Part shown: one piece after another, positions 1 to 6,626 of the stretch
How positions within the stretch are numbered: the first letter of the stretch is position 1
How the letters are laid out: the number at the start of each line of letters is the position of its first letter
Source: an uncultured beta proteobacterium
GTDB lineage: Bacteria > Pseudomonadota > Gammaproteobacteria > Burkholderiales > Rhodocyclaceae
Reading direction: 5' to 3'
Assembly (NCBI GenBank): GCA_903917505.1
Contig: CAIXAY010000416.1
Location: 1 to 10,457 of the forward strand
Length of the DNA stretch: 10,457 nt
Program-made: the position numbers and the translations under genes
Notes under the pieces: model-generated
Databases searched by the model: none
What the model saw: only the letters and a program-made list of their open reading frames with translations
What the model was told of the DNA's origin: nothing

Positions 1-2
1 CT

Positions 3-989
3 CTAAACAGCGAGGCGAAGGCGCCGGCGCAGCCGCCGCCATTCAGCGCCGCGCCCGAGGTGCGCGCCTTCATCATCGAGATGCACGAACAGCATGAATT
101 CGACATCGCCGAACTGACCCGCGAGTTTTCCCGCATCCACGCCAACGCGGCCGTTCTGCGCGCCATCCGGCCGGCGGCCGTGCCCGAGCTGCAACGTTCG
201 TGGCCGCGCTATCGCGCGCGCTTCGTCAACGAAAAACGCACCGCCAACGGGCTGCGCTTCTGGCGTGAAAACGTGGCCGAGCTCGCTCGCGCCGAAGCCC
301 TCTACGGCGTGCCGCCCGAGATCGTCGCCGCGATCATCGGCGTCGAAACCGAGTACGGCCGCAACATGGGGAAATTCGGCGTGCTCGAGGCGCTCGCTAC
401 GCTCGCCTTCGACTATCCGCCGCGCGCCGCATTTTTCCGCGGCGAACTCGAGCACTACCTGCTGTTCGCCCGCGAAAATGGCTACCCGCCCCGCTCGCTC
501 AAGGGATCTTATGCCGGCGCCATGGGCATCCCGCAGTTCATGCCGAGCAGCCAGCGCAACTACGCCGTCGACTTCGACGGCGATCAGCGCATCGACCTTG
601 CCCACAGCAGCAGCGACGCCATCGGCAGCGTCGCCCGCTATCTCCAGTTGCACGGCTGGGAAGCCGGGGCGCCGATCGCCGTGCCGGCGAGCGCGGACGG
701 CGAGCCGGCAGCGCTGCTATCGACTGACTACAAGCCGCGGCTGCCCCTGCGCGAGCTCATGCAGCAAGGCCTCGGCGTCGTCGGCGACAGGGAAGGATTC
801 GCGGAACAGTTCGGCGACCGCCCGGCCGCCCTGATCGACCTCGTCGCCCCGGCCCAGCCGACCGAATACTGGATCGCTTTCGACAATTTCTACGTCATCA
901 CGCGCTACAACCACTCGACCTTCTATGCCATGGCCGTGTTCCAGCTGGCGCAGGCGCTGCGCGCCGAAAAGGACAGTGCAACGGAATAG
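3..989 (+). CDS. mltB: Lytic murein transglycosylase B, 5'-truncated by window edge
   Basis: MltB-type (SLT family 3) enzymes cleave the MurNAc-GlcNAc bond of peptidoglycan non-hydrolytically, leaving 1,6-anhydro-MurNAc, usually as outer-membrane lipoproteins facing the periplasm. The frame is open to the left edge, so the true start and any lipoprotein signal lie outside the window; a GTG at 60 is only an internal codon. The visible 328 residues begin with a Pro/Ala-rich linker and then the catalytic domain. The catalytic glutamate is the first Glu of the VETEYGRNMGKFG motif (codon 345-347). The GSYAGAMGIPQFMPSS motif near 507-554 and the FDGD/RIDL segment follow, as expected for the family. 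The C-terminus is complete, ending in TAG. The gene converges on rpoS with a 7-bp gap. The family call is firm; the precise paralogue (MltB or a close relative) is slightly less so. Confidence 0.93.
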   Translation, partial: LNSEAKAPAQPPPFSAAPEVRAFIIEMHEQHEFDIAELTREFSRIHANAAVLRAIRPAAVPELQRSWPRYRARFVNEKRTANGLRFWRENVAELARAEALYGVPPEIVAAIIGVETEYGRNMGKFGVLEALATLAFDYPPRAAFFRGELEHYLLFARENGYPPRSLKGSYAGAMGIPQFMPSSQRNYAVDFDGDQRIDLAHSSSDAIGSVARYLQLHGWEAGAPIAVPASADGEPAALLSTDYKPRLPLRELMQQGLGVVGDREGFAEQFGDRPAALIDLVAPAQPTEYWIAFDNFYVITRYNHSTFYAMAVFQLAQALRAEKDSATE

Positions 990-996
990 CGAGCGG

Positions 997-1950
997 TCAG
1001 AGCAGGTTGTCGCGCGTGACGCCGCCGCGCTTGATGACGCGGCGCAGCTGGTCGAGCGCCTCGATCTGGATCTGGCGCACGCGTTCGCGGGTCAGCTCGA
1101 GATCGGCGGCAATCTGCTCGAGCGTGCTGATCTCGCCGCCGCCGAGCCCGTAGCGGCGCTCGAGCACGCGGCGCTGTTTATCCGGCAACTGCTCGACCCA
1201 GTGGCTGACCAGGTTGCCGACTTCGTTCGATTGCAGCAGGCTGGCCGGGTCGATGGCATTGTCATCGGCGACGGCGTCGGCGACGCTGTGGTTGGGATCG
1301 ATCTCGAGCGGCGCGTCGAGCGAGGCGATATGTTCGCTGAGCGCCAGCGCGCGGCGCACATCGGCGACCGGGCGGTCGATCAGGTGCGCGATCTGCTCAA
1401 GCCGGATGTCGCGGCCGTTGGCCAGTTCGAGGTGACGCAGCGCGCGCAGGATCAGGTTGATTTCCTTGACCACATGCACCGGCAGGCGGATCGTGCGCGA
1501 CTGGTTCATGATCGCCCGCTCTATGCTTTGGCGAATCCACCAGGTGGCGTAGGTCGAGAAACGGAAACCGCGGTCCGGATCGAATTTCTCGATGGCGTGG
1601 ATCAGGCCGAGGTTGCCTTCCTCGATCAGGTCGAGCAGCGGAATGCCGCGATTGAGATAGCGCTTGGCGATATTCACAACCAGCCGCAGGTTGTGCTCGA
1701 TCATCTTCTGGCGCGCCTCGAACTCGCCGTTGCGCGCCCGGCATGCCCAGTCGAACTCTTCTTTCGGGCTGAACAGCGGTTTGGCGCCGATCTCGTTGAG
1801 GTAATGCTGCGTGACGTCGTTGAGCAGCTCGACTTCCGGGGTCGCCGCTACCGCCTCGTCGTCCGCCTCGGCAAGGAAGGGTTCGTCGGACGCACCGGCT
1901 TCCGGCGGTTCCTCATCGAAGCCGGCGTCGGAATCTGGATCGCCCGTCAT
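997..1950 (-). CDS. rpoS: RNA polymerase sigma factor RpoS (sigma S)
   Basis: This is the master sigma factor of the general stress and stationary-phase response, binding core RNA polymerase in the cytoplasm. It has 317 residues, against about 330 in E. coli. An acidic, poorly conserved N-terminus (1-38) is followed by region 1.2 (about 40-72) and region 2 (about 75-150), with the core-binding DLIEEGNLGL stretch and the -10-recognition helix around FRFSTYATWWIRQSIERAI (129-147). Region 3.0 carries TIRLPVHVVKEIN. Its Lys162 corresponds to E. coli Lys173, the RssB-recognition residue, so regulated proteolysis is plausible. Region 4.2 (275-304) holds the helix-turn-helix ending LTRERVRQIQ. The start lies 2 nt downstream of the nlpD stop and has no strong Shine-Dalgarno, which suggests coupling or translational control. 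In E. coli a main rpoS promoter lies inside nlpD; I could not identify one here by eye. Confidence 0.97.
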   Translation of the reverse strand: MTGDPDSDAGFDEEPPEAGASDEPFLAEADDEAVAATPEVELLNDVTQHYLNEIGAKPLFSPKEEFDWACRARNGEFEARQKMIEHNLRLVVNIAKRYLNRGIPLLDLIEEGNLGLIHAIEKFDPDRGFRFSTYATWWIRQSIERAIMNQSRTIRLPVHVVKEINLILRALRHLELANGRDIRLEQIAHLIDRPVADVRRALALSEHIASLDAPLEIDPNHSVADAVADDNAIDPASLLQSNEVGNLVSHWVEQLPDKQRRVLERRYGLGGGEISTLEQIAADLELTRERVRQIQIEALDQLRRVIKRGGVTRDNLL

Positions 1951-1952
1951 GA

Positions 1953-2945
1953 TCAGCGCGCCGGCAGGTACTTGAGGGGATCGACAGGCTTGCCCTGCCG
2001 CCGCACTTCGAAGTGCAGCTTGACCTGGTCGGCATCGCTGTTGCCCATTTCGGCAATCTTCTGGCCGCGCGTCACGCTCTGCCCTTCCTTGACCAGGATG
2101 GTCTGGTTGTGCGCGTACGCCGAGAGGTAGGTATTGTTGTGCTTGATGATCACCAGATTGCCGTAACCGCGCAGGCCCGTGCCGCTATAAACGATCTTGC
2201 CGTCGGCCGCGGCGATCACCGGATCGCCGAGCTTGCCGGCGACGTCGACGCCCTTGCTGCCGCCCTCGCTGAAGGTGCCGATCAGCTGGCCCTTGGCCGG
2301 CCAGATCCAGGGCAGTTCGTCGCCGGCGAGCGCCGCTTCGGCCGGCTTGGCCTCGGGTTTCACTTCGGGTTTCGCCTCCGGCTTGGCCTCGGGTTTCACT
2401 TCCGGCTTGGCTTCCACCGCAGCGGCTGGCGCAGCGGTATCGCCCGCCCTCGCCTGCCCTTGCGCCTGCGCGAGCGCCTGTTCCGAATACGGCAGCTTGC
2501 CGGCCTTCGGTTCGCGCTTAAGCGTTTCGGTATTGGTGCCGGTGACAGTGCTCGCTCCGAGCGGCTTCGCCACGACCACGTCGGAAGTGATCGGCACGGT
2601 CGATGCGACCGCCGAGGAAGCGCTGGCCGGCGGCTTGATCTTCAGCACCCGGCCCGGGGTTATGCGGCTCGGGCTGTCGATATTGTTCAGCGCAATCAGC
2701 TCGCGAAAATCCATGCCGTGCTCGCGCGCGATGCTGTAGATCGTATCGCCGCTCTTCACCACATAGGTGTCCGGGGCCGCGGCCGCGGCGGCCGGCGTTC
2801 GCGCCGTCGGCGCAGCGCGCACATCGACCGGCGCCGGCGCCTTGCTGGCGCAGCCGGCCAGGACAAGGACGCAAGCCAGCAACACACAGGCCAGAGAGGA
2901 TGTGCGGCGCCGGCCGGGTCCGGCGAAACGACGAATATTCTTCAT
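1953..2945 (-). CDS. nlpD: Lipoprotein NlpD: LysM plus degenerate LytM/M23 domain, amidase activator
   Basis: In E. coli, NlpD is an outer-membrane lipoprotein that activates the amidase AmiC for septal peptidoglycan splitting. The 330-residue protein has a basic N-terminus, a hydrophobic segment and a lipobox LAGC with the acylated Cys at 32. A LysM peptidoglycan-binding domain follows (61-104, starting YVVKSGDTIYSIA). A Pro/Ala/Lys/Glu linker with tetrapeptide repeats KPEA/KPEV (about 180-203) leads to a C-terminal M23 domain (about 217-326). Two zinc-ligand positions are lost: the HxxxD motif reads SKGVD (Ser230) and the HxH motif reads KLH (Lys309). This matches known NlpD proteins and indicates a non-catalytic activator. 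AGGA stands 6 nt before the ATG. The ATG overlaps the pcm stop as ATGA, and the stop is 2 nt before rpoS. Confidence 0.95.
   Translation of the reverse strand: MKNIRRFAGPGRRRTSSLACVLLACVLVLAGCASKAPAPVDVRAAPTARTPAAAAAAPDTYVVKSGDTIYSIAREHGMDFRELIALNNIDSPSRITPGRVLKIKPPASASSAVASTVPITSDVVVAKPLGASTVTGTNTETLKREPKAGKLPYSEQALAQAQGQARAGDTAAPAAAVEAKPEVKPEAKPEAKPEVKPEAKPAEAALAGDELPWIWPAKGQLIGTFSEGGSKGVDVAGKLGDPVIAAADGKIVYSGTGLRGYGNLVIIKHNNTYLSAYAHNQTILVKEGQSVTRGQKIAEMGNSDADQVKLHFEVRRQGKPVDPLKYLPAR
2342..2417 (-). repeat. Tandem 12-nt/36-nt coding repeats in the nlpD linker
   Basis: The linker of nlpD is built from 12-nt units encoding KPEA or KPEV. A 25-nt stretch at 2342-2366 recurs exactly at 2378-2402, a period of 36 nt (three units), and further diverged units follow. 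Such a run can expand or contract in frame by slippage or recombination, changing linker length between the LysM and M23 domains without breaking the gene. Confidence 0.85.
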
Positions 2946-3601
2946 TCAATTCCTGAGAGTAATGGAACGAAACTGACGCCTTCCAGGCGGGTTTCGCTGC
3001 AGCCCCCGGCACGGCGTTCAATCAGCAGCAGGCACTGTTTCCCCGCCGTCCCCAATGGCAACAACATTCTGCCACCAAGCGCGAGCTGCTGCAAAAGGGC
3101 ATTGGGCACGCGCGCCGTCGCCGCGGCGACGATGATCGTGTCGAAAGGCGCCGCTTCAGGCAGGCCGAGATTGCCGTCGGCGTAGACCAGATGCACCTTG
3201 TCCTGACCCGCCGCCTGCAGATTGAGCGCGGCCCTGGCCAGCAGCGGCGCGATCCGCTCGACCGCATAGACCTCGTTCGTCAGTTGCGCCAGCACCGCCG
3301 CCTGATAACCGCTGCCGGCGCCGATCTCCAGCGTCTTGCCGAGCTCGCGCCCGTCGCGCAGGACTTCGAGCATGCGGGCGACGACATAGGGTTGCGATAT
3401 CGTTTGCGCATAGCCGAGCGGCAGCGCCGTGTCCTCGTAGGCGCGCGAAGCCAGCGCCTCTTCGACGAACAGATGGCGCGGCACGGCGGCGATCGCCGCC
3501 AGCACGTGTTCATCGCCTATGCCTTGCTCGCGCAGCCGGGTGATCATGCGCGTGCGCGTGCGCTGCGAGGTCATGCCGATGCCCATGGCGGTCGCGTTCA
3601 T
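2942..3601 (-). CDS. pcm: Protein-L-isoaspartate O-methyltransferase
   Basis: Pcm transfers a methyl group from S-adenosylmethionine to L-isoaspartyl residues, starting repair of aged proteins in the cytoplasm. The family sequence is unmistakable: [17 protein letters not shown] (61-77), the SAM-binding motif [11 protein letters not shown] (91-100), AVERI (113-117), and the [10 protein letters not shown] strand (152-161). The chosen ATG at 3601 gives 219 residues (E. coli has 208) and overlaps the surE stop as ATGA, which is typical of translational coupling. The frame stays open further upstream, but that part lies inside surE. An internal start at residue 10 (MTSQR) would match the usual family length better and cannot be excluded, as neither has a good Shine-Dalgarno. 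The stop overlaps the nlpD start, again as ATGA. Confidence 0.95.
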   Translation of the reverse strand: MNATAMGIGMTSQRTRTRMITRLREQGIGDEHVLAAIAAVPRHLFVEEALASRAYEDTALPLGYAQTISQPYVVARMLEVLRDGRELGKTLEIGAGSGYQAAVLAQLTNEVYAVERIAPLLARAALNLQAAGQDKVHLVYADGNLGLPEAAPFDTIIVAAATARVPNALLQQLALGGRMLLPLGTAGKQCLLLIERRAGGCSETRLEGVSFVPLLSGIE

Positions 3602-4341
3602 GGCGCCAGCCAGCTGCGGATCAGCGGCAGCTGCGCGCTGTGCGTCAGGTCGACCTGCAGGGGCGTGATCGAAACCTCGTCCCGTGCGACCGCGAAGAAG
3701 TCGGTGCCTTCGCCCGCATCCTCGGCCTCGCCGGCGGCGCCGACCCAGTACACCGTTTCGTTGCGCGGCGTGACCGTGCGCACCACGGCCTCGGCCTTGT
3801 GGCGCTTGCCGAGCCGGGTGACCACCCGGCCGCGCAATTGCGCATAGGGCACATCGGGAACATTGACATTGAGCAGCACCGCTTCGCGAACTTGCTGGCG
3901 CCGGATCATCTGCACCAGTTCCTGCGTCACGCGCGCCGCCGTCTCGAAATGCGCCCCGGCCTTGCTGCACAGCGAAACCGCGAGCGATGGAATCCCGAGC
4001 AGAAAACCCTCGGTCGCCGCCGCGACGGTCCCGGAATAGATCGTGTCGTCGCCCATGTTGGCGCCGAGATTGATCCCGGAAACGATCATGTCGGGAATTT
4101 CATCGAGCATGCCGGTGACGGCGAGATGCACGCAATCGGTCGGCGTTCCGTTTACGTGGTAATAACCGTTGGCCGCGCGCTTGAGCGACAGCGGCCGGTC
4201 GAGCGTCAGCGAATTGCTCGCGCCGCTGCGGTCGCGTTCCGGCGCTACGACAGTAATGTCGGCGACCTCGGCGAGAACCCGCGCCAGGCATTCCAGGCCC
4301 GGCGCAAAATAGCCGTCGTCATTACTCAAAAGAATTCGCAT
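3598..4341 (-). CDS. surE: 5'/3'-nucleotidase SurE
   Basis: SurE is a metal-dependent phosphatase acting on nucleoside 5'- and 3'-monophosphates and short polyphosphate, needed for stationary-phase survival in E. coli. The 247-residue protein begins [10 protein letters not shown], carrying the metal-binding Asp8-Asp9 pair. The other expected ligands are present: Ser39 in [11 protein letters not shown] and Asn91 in [13 protein letters not shown]. The segments [22 protein letters not shown] and, near the C-terminus, [14 protein letters not shown] complete the signature. The reading frame runs open far upstream to about 4800, but conserved SurE sequence starts exactly at this ATG, so the extension is spurious. 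The Shine-Dalgarno is weak. It heads the surE-pcm-nlpD-rpoS run. A TATAAT box lies about 130 nt upstream, with an intrinsic-terminator-like hairpin in between, so expression may depend on read-through. Confidence 0.97.
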   Translation of the reverse strand: MRILLSNDDGYFAPGLECLARVLAEVADITVVAPERDRSGASNSLTLDRPLSLKRAANGYYHVNGTPTDCVHLAVTGMLDEIPDMIVSGINLGANMGDDTIYSGTVAAATEGFLLGIPSLAVSLCSKAGAHFETAARVTQELVQMIRRQQVREAVLLNVNVPDVPYAQLRGRVVTRLGKRHKAEAVVRTVTPRNETVYWVGAAGEAEDAGEGTDFFAVARDEVSITPLQVDLTHSAQLPLIRSWLAP

Positions 4342-4366
4342 GTCCAGCCGAGCATCGAGAAAGTAC

Positions 4367-4388
4367 AAAAAAACCGGCAAGCTGCCGG
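4367..4388 (-). terminator. Intrinsic terminator-like hairpin in the surE leader
   Basis: On the minus strand, CCGGCA (4388-4383) and TGCCGG (4379-4374) form a 6-bp stem with a GCT loop, followed directly by seven T (4373-4367). It sits 26 nt upstream of the surE ATG and downstream of a minus-strand TATAAT box, so it would end a transcript of about 100 nt or attenuate surE. There is no T-run on the plus-strand side, so it is oriented toward surE. Confidence 0.7.
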
Positions 4389-4465
4389 CTCTTGAAAAAA
4401 TAGTCGCAACGCTGAATCTGTCCTGACGACCCCTTGCATCTGCCGCCCTTGCCGCCGCGACCTGA
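4367..4465 (-). ncRNA. Candidate small RNA or attenuated leader upstream of surE
   Basis: A transcript starting about 7 nt after the TATAAT at 4477-4472 and ending at the hairpin/T7 would be about 100 nt. Just before the terminator stem comes a U-rich single-stranded run (CTATTTTTTCAAGAG), the arrangement seen in many Hfq-bound small RNAs. I recognise no known RNA family. The alternative is that this is simply the surE 5' leader with a leaky terminator. The TSS is inferred from the box, not observed. Confidence 0.35.
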
Positions 4466-4471
4466 GAAGAA

Positions 4472-4500
4472 ATTATACGGGTATTCGCCGGCCTGTGCGA
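4472..4500 (-). promoter_or_regulatory. Minus-strand promoter candidate for surE / small RNA
   Basis: A perfect -10 consensus TATAAT is present on the minus strand at 4477-4472. The -35 region is poor: at 16-17 nt spacing the hexamers CGCACA or TCGCAC match TTGACA at only 2-3 positions, and there is no TGn extended -10. The promoter is therefore probably weak, activator-dependent or read by another sigma factor. It is the only good box seen upstream of surE. Confidence 0.45.
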
Positions 4501-4534
4501 GAACACCCGGCATCCCTTCGCCCGCCGGGCGGAG

Positions 4535-4597
4535 GCCAGCGGCCGACCGCGAAACTCGGCGCGCCCGGCGCCGCATCGGCCGTGCGCAACCGCTGGC
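4535..4597. other. Nested inverted repeats between divergent promoters
   Basis: An 8-bp perfect inverted repeat GCCAGCGG (4535-4542) / CCGCTGGC (4590-4597) encloses CCGA/TCGG (4543-4546 / 4576-4579) and an inner hairpin CGGCGC/GCGCCG (4557-4562 / 4568-4573). It can fold as a branched stem on either strand. It lies upstream of both predicted transcription starts, so it is not in either predicted leader. It could be a protein-binding DNA structure or an incidental product of GC-rich sequence. Confidence 0.35.
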
Positions 4598-4618
4598 TCG
4601 CCGAGCCGCAAGCCGCAG

Positions 4619-4647
4619 TTGCCGAGGGCAAATGATACTTCTATAAT
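4619..4647 (+). promoter_or_regulatory. Sigma70-like promoter for galM
   Basis: TTGCCG (4619-4624) and a perfect TATAAT (4642-4647) are separated by exactly 17 nt. The predicted start is near 4654, giving a leader of about 67 nt before the galM ATG. A 13-bp near-palindrome CTGGTCAGGCCAG (4652-4664) and a tandem pair of CAGGCCAG (4657-4664, 4665-4672) begin right at the predicted start, a position where a repressor could act. Confidence 0.75.
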
Positions 4648-4720
4648 TCCCCTGGTCAGGCCAGCAGGCCAGATACCGTCACCATCCCGGATTCCAATAA
4701 CATACTCAGGAGGAACAGGC

Positions 4721-5947
4721 ATGAGAAAGTCAATCGCATTGCTGGGCAGCTGCGCGGTCAGCGCCCTTGTCTTCGCGCCCATCGCCCTCGCCGCCGGCAA
4801 GCCCGCGGTCGCGGCGCAACCGGCCTACGTCGAACTGCGCGCTGCGGACTTCCAGAAGGAAGTGGACGGCAAGATGGTCAACCTGTACACCATCCAGAAC
4901 AAGAAGGGCATGCTGGTCAACATCACCAACTACGGCGCACGCGTCGAACAGGTCCTGGTTCCGGACCGCAACGGCAAGCTCGGCGACGTCGCCCAGGGCT
5001 ATGAAACGATCGATCAGGTGATGGGCGGCCAGGGCTCGATGGGCGCGTTCATCGGCCGCTATGCCAATCGCATCACCAACGGCACCTTCACGCTCGACGG
5101 CGTCGAATACAAATCGGCCATCAACGACCTGTCGACGCCGCCGGCCCCGCCGCGCCAGAACACGCTGCACGGCGGCAAGAAGGGCTCGCGTTTCGTCGTC
5201 TTCGATGCCAAGCAGCTTTCGCCCAGCTCGGTGCAGATGAGCATCCTGTTCAAGGACGGCGAAGAAGGCTTCCCGGGCGACCTGCCGGTTCGCGTCGTCT
5301 ATAGCGTGACCGACAACAATGAACTGGTCGTAAGTTATGACGCGGTTGCCGCCAACAAGAAGACCATCGCTAACTTCACCGGCCACACCTTCTGGAACCT
5401 CTCCGGCGATCTCGGTTCGTCGATCGAAGACCACATCCTGATGGTTCCCTCGGACAAGGTGCTCGAATTCTCGCCGGCGCTGGTTCCGACCGGCGCCATC
5501 CGCGACGTCGCCGGCACGCCGATGGACTTCCGCAAACCGAAGGCGCTCGGTCAGGACATCAAGGCCGATTACGACATGCTCAAGGGTGGCGGCGGTTATG
5601 ACAATCACTTTGTGCTGACCATGAAGCAGCCGACCGAACTCACCCTGGATGCGCGCATCATGAGCCCGAAGTCGGGCCGCGTGATGGAAGTCTGGTCGAC
5701 CGAGCCCGGCGTCCAGGTCTATTCGGGCAACTTCCTCGAAGGCAAGATTCCCCGTGACGTCGGCAAGGGCTCGACGGTCTACCAGTTCCGCAGCGCCTTC
5801 TGTCTCGAGCCTTCGCGCTTCCCGGACTCGATCAACCAGCCGGGTTTCCCGGTCACCACGGTGCTCAATCCGGGCGAGTGGTACAGCGGCAAGATCGTCT
5901 ATCGCTTCTCGACCGACAAGGCGACGAAGCCTGTTGCCAAGAAATAG
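4721..5947 (+). CDS. galM: Aldose 1-epimerase (mutarotase) with export signal
   Basis: This enzyme interconverts alpha and beta anomers of hexoses. The ATG at 4721 is chosen because AGGAGG (4708-4713) stands 7 nt before it and because it opens a classic signal peptide: Arg-Lys, a hydrophobic core and probable cleavage near ALA-A at residues 22-25. The predicted 408-residue precursor is therefore periplasmic. GalM family residues are visible: IGRYANRI (111-118), NTLHGG with His150, [10 protein letters not shown] with His222, YDNHF with Asp294, [16 protein letters not shown] (323-338) and [10 protein letters not shown] with the likely catalytic base Glu363. The length exceeds the cytoplasmic E. 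coli enzyme (about 346) because of the signal and some longer loops. It is monocistronic, with its own promoter, and converges on the TRAP operon at a shared terminator. The natural sugar cannot be deduced. Confidence 0.92.
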   Translation: MRKSIALLGSCAVSALVFAPIALAAGKPAVAAQPAYVELRAADFQKEVDGKMVNLYTIQNKKGMLVNITNYGARVEQVLVPDRNGKLGDVAQGYETIDQVMGGQGSMGAFIGRYANRITNGTFTLDGVEYKSAINDLSTPPAPPRQNTLHGGKKGSRFVVFDAKQLSPSSVQMSILFKDGEEGFPGDLPVRVVYSVTDNNELVVSYDAVAANKKTIANFTGHTFWNLSGDLGSSIEDHILMVPSDKVLEFSPALVPTGAIRDVAGTPMDFRKPKALGQDIKADYDMLKGGGGYDNHFVLTMKQPTELTLDARIMSPKSGRVMEVWSTEPGVQVYSGNFLEGKIPRDVGKGSTVYQFRSAFCLEPSRFPDSINQPGFPVTTVLNPGEWYSGKIVYRFSTDKATKPVAKK

Positions 5948-5961
5948 GCAGACGCACTGAC

Positions 5962-5983
5962 CGGAAGGGAGCTTGCGCTTCCG
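5962..5983 (+). other. Small hairpin before the galM terminator
   Basis: CGGAAG (5962-5967) and CTTCCG (5978-5983) pair around a 10-nt loop. With no T-tract it is not a terminator itself; it may stabilise the galM mRNA end. Evidence is only the inverted repeat. Confidence 0.35.
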
Positions 5984-5993
5984 CCCCGAAAAG

Positions 5994-6029
5994 AAATGGC
6001 CCCGCCTGCGCCGGCGGGGCCATTTTCTT
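5994..6029. terminator. Bidirectional terminator between galM and dctQ
   Basis: A 13-bp perfect stem, AAATGGCCCCGCC (5994-6006) / GGCGGGGCCATTT (6013-6025), closes a 6-nt loop. On the plus strand it continues ATTTTCTT, and on the minus strand it runs into ATTTCTTTT, so it can terminate galM rightward and the dctPMQ operon leftward. It lies exactly between the two convergent stop codons (5947 and 6058). Confidence 0.92.
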
Positions 6030-6057
6030 GTGCTCTGCTGTGTCGTGCGCTGCCGGC

Positions 6058-6597
6058 TCAGTGGTTCAGATTTTCCTTGCCGGCTTCGATGTCGAGATCG
6101 GGATTGACGATATTGGCCAGCTCGAGATACATGTTCTTGAGCGTGTACAGAACCATGATGCCGCCGGTGATCGGCATGCAGGCGTAGAGCCACTTCTTCG
6201 ACATGGCGAAAGCCGTCGTCTGCTCTTCGGTCTGCAGCATCAGGTCGAGGGCATACTTGAAGAAGATGACGATGAAGGCCAGCGACATCAGCTCGACGAC
6301 CAGGCGATAGGCGAAACGGCCGCGCATGCTCGGAATGAATTTCGAGATCCAGTCGCCGACGGAGAAATGGCTGTGCGTCACCCACACCGCCGCCGCGCCG
6401 TAAAAGATCAATGCACCGTAGAGCAGTTCGAGAATTTCGTCGAACCAGTGCATCGACATGAAGGGAATGAAGCGGACGACGATGGAGAGCGTCAGGATGA
6501 AGGTCATGGCCACGAAGAGAACGATGCAGATCCATTCGAGGACCTTGACCAGGCTCTGATCGAAGCGGTTCAGTGTGGCGAGGAAGCTTTGTTTCAT
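6058..6597 (-). CDS. dctQ: TRAP transporter small membrane subunit DctQ
   Basis: DctQ is the four-helix subunit that partners the large DctM channel in the inner membrane and is required for TRAP uptake. The 179-residue protein has four hydrophobic segments (about 20-44, 54-75, 97-121 and 136-157). Also visible are the family's WFDEILELL stretch after helix 1, the VWVTHSHFSVGDWI motif (71-84) and a short polar C-terminus. The ATG at 6597 is chosen over the longer open frame because AAGGA lies 8 nt upstream and family similarity begins there. It is 29 nt downstream of dctM and is the last gene of the operon, ending before the bidirectional terminator. DctQ after DctM is an uncommon order; P-Q-M is usual. 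Confidence 0.93.
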   Translation of the reverse strand: MKQSFLATLNRFDQSLVKVLEWICIVLFVAMTFILTLSIVVRFIPFMSMHWFDEILELLYGALIFYGAAAVWVTHSHFSVGDWISKFIPSMRGRFAYRLVVELMSLAFIVIFFKYALDLMLQTEEQTTAFAMSKKWLYACMPITGGIMVLYTLKNMYLELANIVNPDLDIEAGKENLNH

Positions 6598-6626
6598 GAT
6601 GATTTTCCTTGGTTGGTCCGGACCGC

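Noticed and set aside
925..2130. 401-codon plus-strand open frame opposite rpoS
   Set aside because: It is antisense to rpoS, starts inside mltB in another frame and has no domain.
2217..2296. NlpD as an active M23 zinc endopeptidase
   Set aside because: Two zinc-ligand positions (Ser230, Lys309) are substituted, as in known non-catalytic NlpD activators.
2013..3185. 390-codon plus-strand open frame opposite nlpD and pcm
   Set aside because: It is antisense to two genes with clear family motifs, Arg-rich and low complexity, with no ribosome-binding site seen.
4326..4439. 37-codon minus-strand open frame that overlaps the surE start (possible leader peptide)
   Set aside because: An AGGG lies upstream, but the frame runs through the terminator hairpin, has no codon run suggesting attenuation control, and is short enough to occur by chance. 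It is kept only as an alternative reading of the leader.
4430..4620. 6S RNA or tRNA in the GC-rich surE-galM intergenic region
   Set aside because: No TpsiC-arm sequence or CCA-compatible cloverleaf was found, and I could not match the 6S long-hairpin layout with a central bubble.
4342..4800. In-frame upstream extension of surE to about 4800
   Set aside because: Conserved SurE sequence starts exactly at [10 protein letters not shown] (4341). The extension crosses the hairpin/T7 and the galM start and has no family similarity.
4730..6535. 601-codon minus-strand open frame opposite galM and overlapping dctQ
   Set aside because: It is antisense to a gene with clear GalM motifs, crosses the bidirectional terminator, and its translation is Arg/Asp/His-rich with no recognisable domain. 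It is a by-product of GC-rich codon use.
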